This document shows, one piece after another, positions 8,275 to 16,607 of a stretch of 64,000 nt of DNA; the first letter of the stretch is position 1; each line of letters starts with the position of its first letter. The stretch is taken from the NCBI GenBank assembly GCA_947625045.1, contig CANQMW010000017.1:1-64000 (forward strand). Direction: 5' to 3'. The DNA is from an uncultured Oscillospiraceae bacterium (GTDB lineage: Bacteria > Bacillota > Clostridia > Oscillospirales > Oscillospiraceae). Both the position numbers and the translations under genes were made by a program. The notes under the pieces were generated by a model that did no database searches, was not told the origin of the DNA, and was given only the letters and a program-made list of their open reading frames with translations.

Positions 8275-9867
8275 ATGGGCAAATATTTATTGAAGCGCCT
8301 TCTCCACGGTCTGTTCTCCGTCATATGCGTGGTGCTGATCGTGATGGTGCTGATCTACTCGCTTCTGGACAGAGGCAAGATATTCTCCGGCGACCCCAAC
8401 TTCAACCATACCGCCAGCAATAACCGCATCACCTACCAGCAGTCCCGCTGGGAGGCGTTCGGCTATCTGGACTATGTGCCCTACGTGGACTATGTGAACA
8501 AGCTGGCCGCCGACGGCCAGATCGACGAGGCCACCCGCGCCGAGGCCGTGAAGATCGGCAAGACCGCGGACAAGGATACCGAGATCACCGCCCGGTATGT
8601 GGATAAGTTCACGCAGGAGTATCAGGCGAAGGGCTACCAGGTCGTGCGCCTGGACGCGGACACGAAGAAAAACGGCCAGGTCCGCGACGGCGGCCAGCAG
8701 GCGCTGTTCGCCACCAAGGATATCCCGCTTTACCAGCGGGCCATCAACTATTTCACGAAGATGTTCTTCATCGACAACATCCACTATGTGCCTGAGAATG
8801 CGGACATAGGGGAGAGGGGCATCAAGTTCACCCTGTATGACCCGGTACACAACCCGGAGGGCGCCGAGAAGAAGGTGTTCTCTCCGGCTATCATAGGGAA
8901 CGGGACCCTGCACAAGTACCTTCTGTACTTTGACGGCAAGTTCCCCTTCATCCACCAGAACATCCTGACCCTGCACCTGGGCGAGTCCTATACGGTCAAC
9001 CGGGGCGTGGACGTGTTCACTACCATGACCGAGACCCAGGGCTCCTACGTGCTGGACACCATCACCTTCCCCACGGGCGTCACCGCCGACCGGGCGGACG
9101 ACCTCCACTCGGCCACCTATGTCCAGGGCTCCCGGGACGCCATCGCCTCCAACCAGCAGTGGTTCACCGACGACTACACCAACGTGCTCACCAACAAGGC
9201 GGGCATGAGCAAGCTGGGCTATTCCTTCGTTATCGGCATCATCTCCACCATCGCGGCCTATGTGATAGGCCTGCCGGTAGGCCTGGCCATGGCACTGAGG
9301 AAGGACAAGCTCCTGGATAAGCTGGGCACCATCTACATCATGTTCATCATCGCCGTGCCGAGCCTGGCGTACATCTTCCTGTTCAAGGCCTTGGGCGGAA
9401 AGGCGGGGCTGCCTACGCTCTTCGACATGGACTCCACGGGCAAGCTCATGTATGTGCTGCCCATCGTGTCCCTGGCCCTGCCCTCCATCGCCAACCTCAT
9501 GAAGTGGATGCGCCGGTACATGATAGACCAGATGAACTCCGACTACGTGAAGTTCGCCCGGTCCGGCGGCCTTTCCGAGGGGGAGATATTCTCCAAACAT
9601 ATATGGAAGAATGCCCTCATCCCCATCGTCCACGGCATCCCCGGCAGCGTCATCTTCGCCATGACCGGCGCCATCATCACCGAGCGCGTGTATGTGGTCC
9701 CCGGCGCGGGCAACCTGCTGACCCAGGCCATCAACCGGTATGATAACGGCGTGATCGTGGGCGTGACGCTCTTTTACGCGGTGCTGAGCGTGGTGTCGCT
9801 CATACTGGGCGACCTGCTGATGGCCACCGTTGACCCGCGGATATCCTTCTCCACGAAAGAGAGGTGA
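8275..9867 (+). CDS. Oligopeptide ABC transporter permease, AmiC/OppB type
   Basis: An inner-membrane permease. TM1 lies at about residues 8-32. It is followed by an outward-facing insertion of roughly 260 residues, and then the usual five-helix core from about residue 302. The cytoplasmic coupling loop reads KFARSGGLSEGEIFSKHIWKN-like, with the EAA-type Gly. At 530 residues it is far longer than E. coli OppB (about 306) but close to pneumococcal AmiC (about 498). GTLHKYLLYF and FPFIHQN in the insertion also match what I remember of AmiC. It overlaps the next gene's ribosome binding site. It forms the translocation pore with the OppC-like protein. Confidence 0.9.
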   Translation: MGKYLLKRLLHGLFSVICVVLIVMVLIYSLLDRGKIFSGDPNFNHTASNNRITYQQSRWEAFGYLDYVPYVDYVNKLAADGQIDEATRAEAVKIGKTADKDTEITARYVDKFTQEYQAKGYQVVRLDADTKKNGQVRDGGQQALFATKDIPLYQRAINYFTKMFFIDNIHYVPENADIGERGIKFTLYDPVHNPEGAEKKVFSPAIIGNGTLHKYLLYFDGKFPFIHQNILTLHLGESYTVNRGVDVFTTMTETQGSYVLDTITFPTGVTADRADDLHSATYVQGSRDAIASNQQWFTDDYTNVLTNKAGMSKLGYSFVIGIISTIAAYVIGLPVGLAMALRKDKLLDKLGTIYIMFIIAVPSLAYIFLFKALGGKAGLPTLFDMDSTGKLMYVLPIVSLALPSIANLMKWMRRYMIDQMNSDYVKFARSGGLSEGEIFSKHIWKNALIPIVHGIPGSVIFAMTGAIITERVYVVPGAGNLLTQAINRYDNGVIVGVTLFYAVLSVVSLILGDLLMATVDPRISFSTKER

Positions 9868-9872
9868 ACAGG

Positions 9873-10850
9873 ATGAACGAGAAGATGGACCTCTCCGCTC
9901 TGGGACTGTCCGACGAGGAGCTTTTCTCCCATGTGGACCACAGCCAGACGGAATCTGAAAAGATAACCGCCCCCCGCTATTCCTACTGGAAGAGCGTTTT
10001 CCGGGTGTTCTTCCGCAACAAGGTGAACATCGTCATCCTGTCCCTGCTCATATTCATGATCCTGTTCGCCTATATCTATCCCGCCGTCACCCACTACGAC
10101 CCCTTCGCCAACCTGCGGGACGCCAACGCAAAGCATCTGTCTCCCGCGGCGGCCATGGAGTACTTCGGGCCGGACCTGAAATGGATACTGGGCGCCGGCG
10201 CCTCCGGCGAGCCCACCTTCGACGCCATCTGGAACGGCTCGCGCATCTCCATTTCCCTGGCCCTGCTGTGCGGCGCCATCAATATGACCATCGGCGTGCT
10301 GCTGGGCGCCATCTGGGGCTTTTCCAAGCGTGTGGACGCCATCATGATGGAGATATACAACATCATCGGCAATGTGCCGCTGATCCTGATCATCTCCGTG
10401 ATGGCCATGCTGTTCGCCCCCACCTTCTGGACCATGGTTTTTGCCCTGACGGTGGTGGGATGGATCGGCATCGCATTTTTCATCCGCACCCAAGTGGTCA
10501 TCATCCGAGACAGGGAGTATAACCTGGCCTCCCGGTGCCTGGGCACCTCCACGGTGAAGATCGCCATGAAGAACATCCTGCCCTTCATGACCTCGGTCAT
10601 CGTGACCATGCTGGCCACGGAGATACCCTCTTACATCTCCTACGAAGTGTTCCTCAGCTACATCGGCCTGGGCATGAGCGACATGAGCCTGGGCAGGCTC
10701 ATCTATGCCGCCGAGCCCGCCATGATCACTCCGGGCTGGCAGCTGGAATTCTGGAGCCCCGTGGCCATCGCGTCCATCATCACGGTGGTGCTGTACGTGG
10801 TGGGCCAGAACCTGGGCGACGCGTCCGACCCCCGGACGCACATGGAATAA
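9873..10850 (+). CDS. Oligopeptide ABC transporter permease, AmiD/OppC type
   Basis: The second membrane subunit of the importer. A cytoplasmic N-terminal tail of about 50 residues precedes TM1 (IVILSLLIFMILFAYIYP). The coupling loop is LASRCLGTSTVKIAMKN, and the protein ends with the family's typical NLGDASDPRTH-like tail. I chose the ATG at 9873, 8 bases after GAGAGG. The track's GTG at 9864 adds only three residues and overlaps the Shine-Dalgarno. The 325-residue length is normal. Gene order and overlap place it firmly in the operon. Confidence 0.92.
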   Translation: MNEKMDLSALGLSDEELFSHVDHSQTESEKITAPRYSYWKSVFRVFFRNKVNIVILSLLIFMILFAYIYPAVTHYDPFANLRDANAKHLSPAAAMEYFGPDLKWILGAGASGEPTFDAIWNGSRISISLALLCGAINMTIGVLLGAIWGFSKRVDAIMMEIYNIIGNVPLILIISVMAMLFAPTFWTMVFALTVVGWIGIAFFIRTQVVIIRDREYNLASRCLGTSTVKIAMKNILPFMTSVIVTMLATEIPSYISYEVFLSYIGLGMSDMSLGRLIYAAEPAMITPGWQLEFWSPVAIASIITVVLYVVGQNLGDASDPRTHME

Positions 10851-10862
10851 GGGGGCGGCGGT

Positions 10863-12611
10863 ATGGAGGAGAAAAAGGTACTGCTGTCCATCCAAAACCT
10901 GACAGTGAAGTTCCGGGTCCGGGGCCGTATCCTGACGGCCATCCGGGACGTGAGCCTGGATATCTATGAAAACGAGTCCATCGCCATCGTTGGCGAGTCC
11001 GGCTCGGGCAAGTCCGTGCTCACCAAGACCTTTGCCGGCATGACCGACTCCAACGGCTTCGTGGATAAGGGCAAGATCATCTTTGACGACCCGGAGCTGG
11101 CGGAGACCTATGTGAAACTGACTCCCGGCGCCCGCAGCCTCATGAAGGACACATTGTCCCGGCTGGACAAGATGAGCCGCTATGAGCTGGGGGCGGAGAC
11201 CTATAAGCAGATCGTGGCCCTGGAGGCGGAGAAAAAGCGCCGGGGCAGCCTGTCCGACCAGGAGCGGGAGAGCATCGAAAAGGAGCTGGGCGAGCTCAAA
11301 TTCAAGCGTACAAACCTCTTCAACGAAAAGCAGACCTATGACCCCAGGAAGGAGAAGGACCGCATCAGGGACGCGGAGCGCCGCCTGAAGGAATACGACG
11401 CCCAGATCAAGGTCCTGGAGGGGAAGGAGGCCGCCGAGGAGAAAAAGCGCAGGGAGGAGGCCGCCCGGGACACCGCTTTTAACGACCGCTATTCCAAGGA
11501 GATGGCCGCCCTCAAGGCGAAATATGAAAAGGAGATATCCGCCGGGATATCCCCCGAGACCCACGCGCGCAACGAGGTCCTGGGCAAGGAGATACGCCTT
11601 TCTGTAGGCCGGTATCCGCTTTTCAAGCGCATCCAGCTGACCCATGAGCTCCTGAAGGCCCTGGAAAAGGCTATGAAGATCGGCGTGGATCTTGATGACG
11701 ACGAGCAGAGGAACGCCATCTTCGACACGGTGGTTTTCCGGGTGAAGTATGTGGACGAGAGCGCGGACAAGCTCCACGGCACCTGCGTGCTGAACCTGGC
11801 CAACATGAAGTATTCCAAGGACTGGACCCAGGTCCGCGGCCGCCGTATCGCCACGGTGTTCCAGGACCCCATGACCAGCCTGAACCCCATCATAACCATC
11901 GGCAAGCAGATCACCTCCGTCATCATCAAGCACCAGGGCTGCTCCGAGGTGGAGGCCCGTTCCCGGGCCCTGGAGCTGATGCATAAGGTGGGCATCCCCC
12001 ACGCGGAGGCCCGTTTCGACGACTATCCCTTCCAGTACTCCGGCGGCATGCGCCAGCGCATCGTCATCGCCATCGCCCTGTCCTGCCAGCCGAAGATACT
12101 CATCTGCGACGAGCCAACCACGGCCCTGGACGTGACTATCCAGGCCCAGATTTTGAAACTCATCAAGGACCTGCAGAAGGAATTCGGCTTCACCACGGTG
12201 TTCATCACCCATGACCTGGGCGTGGTGGCCAATATCGCCGACCGGGTGGCCGTGCTGTACGCCGGGCAGATCGTGGAGCTGGGCACGGTGGAGGAGGTCT
12301 TCTATGACCCCCGCCATCCCTACACCTGGGCGCTTTTGTCCAGCCTTCCCCAGCTGGCCGAGCGCAACACCACGCTCTATTCCATCACCGGCACGCCCCC
12401 CAGCCTTTACAACGCCATCGTGGGCGACGCCTTCGCCCCCCGCAACCCCTACTGCATGAAGATAGACACCCTCATGGAGCCGCCGATGTTCAAGGTCACC
12501 GACACCCACTATGCCAAGACCTGGCTCTTGGACCCCCGTTCCCCGAAGGTGGAAAAGCCCGAGGGAATCCGGGACATCCACGGCAAGCTCATGAGCGCGT
12601 TCAACATCTGA
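10863..12611 (+). CDS. Oligopeptide importer ATPase OppD/AmiE with a large charged insertion
   Basis: A cytoplasmic ATPase subunit. Walker A GESGSGKS is at about residue 44. The Q-loop VFQDP does not appear until about residue 333, compared with a usual spacing of about 50 residues. The extra block of about 235 residues is rich in Lys/Glu/Arg and looks coiled-coil ([39 protein letters not shown]). The signature YSGGMRQR (about 391), Walker [12 protein letters not shown] and the H-loop are intact, and the C-terminal oligopeptide-transporter extension is present. The reading frame is open throughout, with the same base composition as its neighbours, so the insertion looks functional rather than a frameshift. 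The length is 582 residues, against about 330-355 normally. Confidence 0.9.
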   Translation: MEEKKVLLSIQNLTVKFRVRGRILTAIRDVSLDIYENESIAIVGESGSGKSVLTKTFAGMTDSNGFVDKGKIIFDDPELAETYVKLTPGARSLMKDTLSRLDKMSRYELGAETYKQIVALEAEKKRRGSLSDQERESIEKELGELKFKRTNLFNEKQTYDPRKEKDRIRDAERRLKEYDAQIKVLEGKEAAEEKKRREEAARDTAFNDRYSKEMAALKAKYEKEISAGISPETHARNEVLGKEIRLSVGRYPLFKRIQLTHELLKALEKAMKIGVDLDDDEQRNAIFDTVVFRVKYVDESADKLHGTCVLNLANMKYSKDWTQVRGRRIATVFQDPMTSLNPIITIGKQITSVIIKHQGCSEVEARSRALELMHKVGIPHAEARFDDYPFQYSGGMRQRIVIAIALSCQPKILICDEPTTALDVTIQAQILKLIKDLQKEFGFTTVFITHDLGVVANIADRVAVLYAGQIVELGTVEEVFYDPRHPYTWALLSSLPQLAERNTTLYSITGTPPSLYNAIVGDAFAPRNPYCMKIDTLMEPPMFKVTDTHYAKTWLLDPRSPKVEKPEGIRDIHGKLMSAFNI

Positions 12612-12624
12612 GGGAGGGGGAGAC

Positions 12625-13935
12625 ATGGCTAGAACAAAAGGTAAAAAAGAGGGCCGCTCCCTGTTCCCAGAGCATGGGCCCATCGCCGACAACGGCCGGG
12701 AGATACTTCTCTCCCTTAAAAACATCGATATCACCTTCGGCAAGGGCGAAAACGCCGTCCGGGCCGTGCAGGACGCCTCCTTCGACATCTACAAGGGGGA
12801 GACCTTCTCCCTGGTGGGCGAGTCCGGCTCCGGCAAGACAACCATCGGCCGGGCCGTCATCCGGGTCAATCCCCTGGCGGCCGGCGAGATAGACTACAAG
12901 GGCGTGCGCATATCCGGGAAGATCCCCCATGCCCTGGACAGGGAGGTCATCCGCAATGTGCAGATGGTCTTCCAGGACCCCGCCGCCAGCCTTAACGAGC
13001 GGGCCACGGTGGACTACATCATCTCCGAGGGCCTCTATAACTTTGGCCTTTTCGAGAATGAGGCTGACCGGGTTCGCAAGGTGGAGAACATCATCAGGGA
13101 AGTGGGCCTGCTGCCCGAGCACCTGACCCGGTACCCCCATGAGTTCTCCGGCGGCCAGCGCCAGCGCATTGGCATCGCCCGGGCCATGGTCATGGAGCCG
13201 GAGCTGGTGGTGGCGGATGAGCCCATCTCCGCCCTGGACGTGTCCATCCGCGCCCAGGTGCTGAACCTGATGAAGAAATTCCAGCGGGAGGACGACGTCA
13301 CCTATCTCTTCATCGCCCATGACCTCTCCGTGGTCCGGTTCATATCCGACCGCATCGGCGTCATCTACAAGGGGCGCATCGTGGAGGTGGCGGACGCGGA
13401 GGAGCTGTTCGACTTCCCCCTGCACCCCTACACCCACTCGCTGATCTCCGCCATCCCCATCCCGGACCCGAAGCTGGAAAAGAACAAGGTCCAGTACGTA
13501 TACGACCCGTCCATCCACGACTACAGCGAGGACAAGCCGGAGTTCGTGTGCGTCGGCCATGACCACTGGGTATACGGCAACAAGAAGGAGATAGAGGAGT
13601 ACAAGGCCATCCGGGAGGCGGGTGTGCCTGTAAAGGCCATCACCATCGGCGACCCGGAGACCGCCGCCCAGGAGCAGGCCGCGGCCATCGACGCGGCGGA
13701 GGCCGCCGCCGAGGCGGAGTTCCTGAAGGCCCCGGTCCATGACACCGGCAGCTTCTGGTACGCCCTTCTGAGCTTCCTGCTGCCCATCCCCGGCTTCATC
13801 GCGGGGGCCATATTCCGGCGGCACAACCACATGCGAAACTATAAGGCCTGCAAGAAGGGCGCCCTGATCGGCATCATTACCCTGGGGGCCATCCTGGCCA
13901 TCCTGGGGCTGCTGGTCGTGGCCGCGGTGATCTGA
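12625..13935 (+). CDS. Oligopeptide importer ATPase OppF/AmiF with C-terminal membrane hairpin
   Basis: The partner ATPase of the importer. Walker A GESGSGKT (about 63), signature FSGGQRQR (about 174) and Walker [12 protein letters not shown] (about 192) are all intact. After the normal C-terminal domain there is an Ala/Glu-rich stretch and then two hydrophobic segments, [21 protein letters not shown] and [20 protein letters not shown], separated by a basic loop ([14 protein letters not shown]). OppF proteins are normally soluble, so this one appears anchored in the membrane. It is 436 residues long, against about 310-330 usually. It sits 13 bases after oppD and is probably translationally linked to it. 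Confidence 0.9.
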   Translation: MARTKGKKEGRSLFPEHGPIADNGREILLSLKNIDITFGKGENAVRAVQDASFDIYKGETFSLVGESGSGKTTIGRAVIRVNPLAAGEIDYKGVRISGKIPHALDREVIRNVQMVFQDPAASLNERATVDYIISEGLYNFGLFENEADRVRKVENIIREVGLLPEHLTRYPHEFSGGQRQRIGIARAMVMEPELVVADEPISALDVSIRAQVLNLMKKFQREDDVTYLFIAHDLSVVRFISDRIGVIYKGRIVEVADAEELFDFPLHPYTHSLISAIPIPDPKLEKNKVQYVYDPSIHDYSEDKPEFVCVGHDHWVYGNKKEIEEYKAIREAGVPVKAITIGDPETAAQEQAAAIDAAEAAAEAEFLKAPVHDTGSFWYALLSFLLPIPGFIAGAIFRRHNHMRNYKACKKGALIGIITLGAILAILGLLVVAAVI

Positions 13936-13938
13936 CCG

Positions 13939-15207
13939 ATGCGGAGCGCGAGACAAAAGTACGATCCGCACGTTCCCCCTGTGGAGCAGGTAGAGCTGAC
14001 CTCCGCCCATTCCGGGCGGAGGATGACGCTGGCTGCGGTCCTGCTGGTGATGGGCGCGGCCGCGCTGGTCTATGCCATGATGCTGCTTTACGGCGCCAAG
14101 GGCGGCTGGCAGTCCATCGACGCGGAGATCACCGGCAACCTCTCCTGCGCGGGGGACTTCTCCCTCACCTATGAGCTGGGCGCGGGGGAGGAGAAGGTGA
14201 GCGCAGAGAACCGTGCCCTCTCGGTGCTTTATACAAGAGCGGCGGAGCGGGCATATGTCCTCTTTGACGTGGACGCCGAACCGGCCAGCGGCTCCCTGGC
14301 CTGGCTCAACGCCCACCCCAACGAGGATGTGGTCCTGGACCCGGCCCTCTATAAGGCGCTGGAAGAGATAGTTGCCTCCGGGGACAGGACCCTCTATATG
14401 GGCCCCGCCTGGGGCTATTATGAGAACGTGTTCGCCTGCGAAGACGACGCCATGACGGCGGACTTCGACCCGGCGCAGAATGAGGATACAAAGGCATGGT
14501 ACGCCGCCTGTGCCGCCTATGCCAATGATCCTGCGTCGGTGGATGTGGAGCTGCTGGGCAATGATACGGTCCGGCTTAAAGTGTCGGAGGAGTATCTGGC
14601 CTTCGCGGAGGAGAACGAGCTGGACGCCTTTCTGGACTTCGGCTGGATGAAAAACGCCTTCATCGCCGACTACCTGGCCGATACGCTTTTGGACCACGGC
14701 TATACCCACGGGGCGCTCTCCAGCTATGACGGTTTCCACCGGTGTCTGGACGACCGGGAGATGGAAATAAAGTTTGGTATCGGCATCTGGGACAAAACGG
14801 AAGGAGACCCCATCCCGGCGGCTACCGTGACCTACGCCGGCCAGCGGCGGATGGTCTCTCTGTGGGACTATCCCGTGGATGAGCAGACCGGCGGGAAGTT
14901 TTATACCTTCCGGGATGGGCACATCCTCACGCCCTATATGGACCCGGCGGACGGGCTCACCAGGTGCGCGGTCCACAACCTGACCGGGTATTCCGACAGC
15001 CTCTCCTGCGGGGAACTGGCTTTAAAGCTGGCGCCCATATACGTGGCGGATAGCCTGGATGAGGCGGCCCTGGAAGAGCTCGCGGGGGAGGGCGTCTATA
15101 CGGCCTGGTGCGGGGACGGGAAAGTCCTCTATACGGACCCGGACATAGAACTGGTGGACCTGTATGAGACGGATGAACTGAAATACGAGGCCGTATACGC
15201 CGGATGA
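13939..15207 (+). CDS. Membrane-anchored ApbE-like protein (possible FAD:protein FMN transferase relative)
   Basis: An N-terminal tail of about 28 residues precedes one TM helix (about 29-52). An extracytoplasmic domain follows that has the ApbE layout: VVLDPALYKALEEIV, then FGWMKNAFIADYLADTLLDHG with GALSSYDGF, then GHILTPYMDPADGLTR and a degenerate SDSLSCGEL where ApbE has the metal-binding DALST-like motif. ApbE attaches FMN to Ser/Thr of target proteins outside the cell. Several positions diverge, so activity is uncertain. It starts 3 bases after oppF without a clear Shine-Dalgarno, suggesting coupled translation, and is followed by the operon's terminator. No flavinylation target was recognised nearby. 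Confidence 0.5.
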   Translation: MRSARQKYDPHVPPVEQVELTSAHSGRRMTLAAVLLVMGAAALVYAMMLLYGAKGGWQSIDAEITGNLSCAGDFSLTYELGAGEEKVSAENRALSVLYTRAAERAYVLFDVDAEPASGSLAWLNAHPNEDVVLDPALYKALEEIVASGDRTLYMGPAWGYYENVFACEDDAMTADFDPAQNEDTKAWYAACAAYANDPASVDVELLGNDTVRLKVSEEYLAFAEENELDAFLDFGWMKNAFIADYLADTLLDHGYTHGALSSYDGFHRCLDDREMEIKFGIGIWDKTEGDPIPAATVTYAGQRRMVSLWDYPVDEQTGGKFYTFRDGHILTPYMDPADGLTRCAVHNLTGYSDSLSCGELALKLAPIYVADSLDEAALEELAGEGVYTAWCGDGKVLYTDPDIELVDLYETDELKYEAVYAG

Positions 15208-15218
15208 AGATCAAGCTG

Positions 15219-15247
15219 CCGCCGCCCTTTTGGGCGGCGGTATTCTT
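15219..15247 (+). terminator. Terminator of the oligopeptide importer operon
   Basis: A 9-bp stem, CCGCCGCCC with GGGCGGCGG, encloses a TTTT loop and is followed by TATTCTTT. Confidence 0.85.
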
Positions 15248-15313
15248 TCACCTGTTCCTGTTGGATAAAACCGATAAACAGGATAATTTTACAAGAATCG
15301 TTTTTGTGATATA

Positions 15314-15342
15314 TTGACATCCGTGAAAGGTCGAACTATAAT
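15314..15342 (+). promoter_or_regulatory. Perfect consensus sigma-A promoter of the iron-type importer
   Basis: TTGACA, 17 bases, TATAAT: both hexamers and the spacing are consensus. A leader of about 55 bases precedes the binding-protein ATG. I saw no obvious Fur-type palindrome. Confidence 0.9.
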
Positions 15343-15403
15343 ACTCAGTAAGTGACAGCAAATCATTAGCTTGTCAAAACATTATACATAAGGAGGCATT
15401 CCC

Positions 15404-16507
15404 ATGAAGAAGTATCTTGCGATGCTCCTGGCCCTGATCATGGTCCTGGCGCTGGCCGTCCCCGCGATGGCCGCCGAGGAGACCGAGTTTGATCCGGACC
15501 TGGTCGCCGCCGCCCAGGAAGAGGGCGAGCTGGTGGTCTACGGTTCCTGCGAGGAGCCCTACCTGGCCGCCGCCGCGGAGAAGTTCCAGGAGATGTTCGG
15601 CATCGAGGTCGCCTATCAGCGCCTCTCCACCGGCGAGGTCCAGGCGAAGATCGAGGAGGAGAACGGCAATCCCTCCGCTGACGTCTGGTTCGGCGGCACC
15701 ACCGACCCCTACAACGTGGTCGCGGCTGAAGGCCTGCTGGAGCCCTATGAGGCCGTCAACGCCAGCCACCTGACCGGCGACCAGTACAAGCACGCCGAGG
15801 GCATGTGGTACGGCATCTACAAGGGCATCCTGGGCATCATGGTCAACAAGGATGAGCTGGAGCGCATGGAGCTGCCCATCCCTGAGGACTGGGCCGATCT
15901 GACCGACCCCCAGTATAAGGGCCTCATCTGGATGTCCAACTACAACACCGCCGGCACCGCCAAGCTGGTCATCAACACCATGATCCAGAAGTACGGCCAC
16001 GACGAGGGCATCCAGTACCTGGTGGACCTGGACAAGAACATCGAGGTCTATACCAAGTCCGGCTCCGGTCCGTCCAAGAACATCGGCACCGGTGAGTGCG
16101 TCATCGGCATCGGCTTCCTGCATGACGGCATCACCCAGATCATCGACAACGGCTACGAGAACGTCCAGCTGATCATCCCCTCCAGCGGCACTTCCTTCGA
16201 GATCGGCGCAACCGCCATCTTCAAGGGCGCGGCCCATCCCAACGCCGCCAAGCTCTGGATCGAGTACGCTCTGAGCCCTGAGTGCGTCAACCAGGCCAAG
16301 GACACCGGCTCCTACCAGTTCTTGGTCATCGACAACGCCGAGCAGCCCGAGCAGGCCGCCGAGTTCGGCCTGGACCCCGAGAATGTCATGGAGTATGACT
16401 TCGAGGACGCCACCAACAACATCGGCACCTATGTGGAAGAGGTCATGGAGGCCCTGGCCAACGCCGGCGCCGACACCGAGGACGCCGGTCGTTTCCAGAC
16501 CGAGTGA
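15404..16507 (+). CDS. ABC transporter substrate-binding protein, iron(III)/AfuA-like
   Basis: The binding protein of a three-gene importer. A signal peptide (residues 1-23, ending AVPAMAAEE) has no lipobox Cys, so the mature protein may be free or only loosely held. The fold is recognisable from ELVVYGSCEEPYLAAAA, NPSADVWFGGTTDPYNVVA and the ending typical of family-1 iron or phosphonate binding proteins. The partner permease is of the fused FbpB type, which favours Fe(III) or an iron chelate. Polyamine, thiamine or phosphonate remain possible because the ligand residues cannot be assigned by eye. A GGAGG ribosome binding site fixes the start. Confidence 0.82.
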   Translation: MKKYLAMLLALIMVLALAVPAMAAEETEFDPDLVAAAQEEGELVVYGSCEEPYLAAAAEKFQEMFGIEVAYQRLSTGEVQAKIEEENGNPSADVWFGGTTDPYNVVAAEGLLEPYEAVNASHLTGDQYKHAEGMWYGIYKGILGIMVNKDELERMELPIPEDWADLTDPQYKGLIWMSNYNTAGTAKLVINTMIQKYGHDEGIQYLVDLDKNIEVYTKSGSGPSKNIGTGECVIGIGFLHDGITQIIDNGYENVQLIIPSSGTSFEIGATAIFKGAAHPNAAKLWIEYALSPECVNQAKDTGSYQFLVIDNAEQPEQAAEFGLDPENVMEYDFEDATNNIGTYVEEVMEALANAGADTEDAGRFQTE

Positions 16508-16542
16508 GTCTTGCCCCAGTTTGATATGAACTGAACCTGCGG

Positions 16543-16572
16543 CGGGGGATGGTGCGTATGCCCCATCCCCCG
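16543..16572 (+). promoter_or_regulatory. GC-rich hairpin between binding-protein and permease genes
   Basis: CGGGGGATGG pairs with CCATCCCCCG around a 10-base loop, followed by only a weak T run. It probably protects the upstream mRNA or partly terminates transcription, raising the binding-protein to permease ratio. Confidence 0.65.
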
Positions 16573-16607
16573 TTTCCCATTATTGAGAGGAGAGAGGAGG
16601 GACTTAT

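Noticed and set aside
9774-12788. A 1004-codon open frame on the minus strand
   Set aside because: It runs antisense across oppB-oppC-oppD-oppF, has no ribosome binding site and a low-complexity His/Gly/Leu-rich translation. It is a shadow caused by high GC at third positions.
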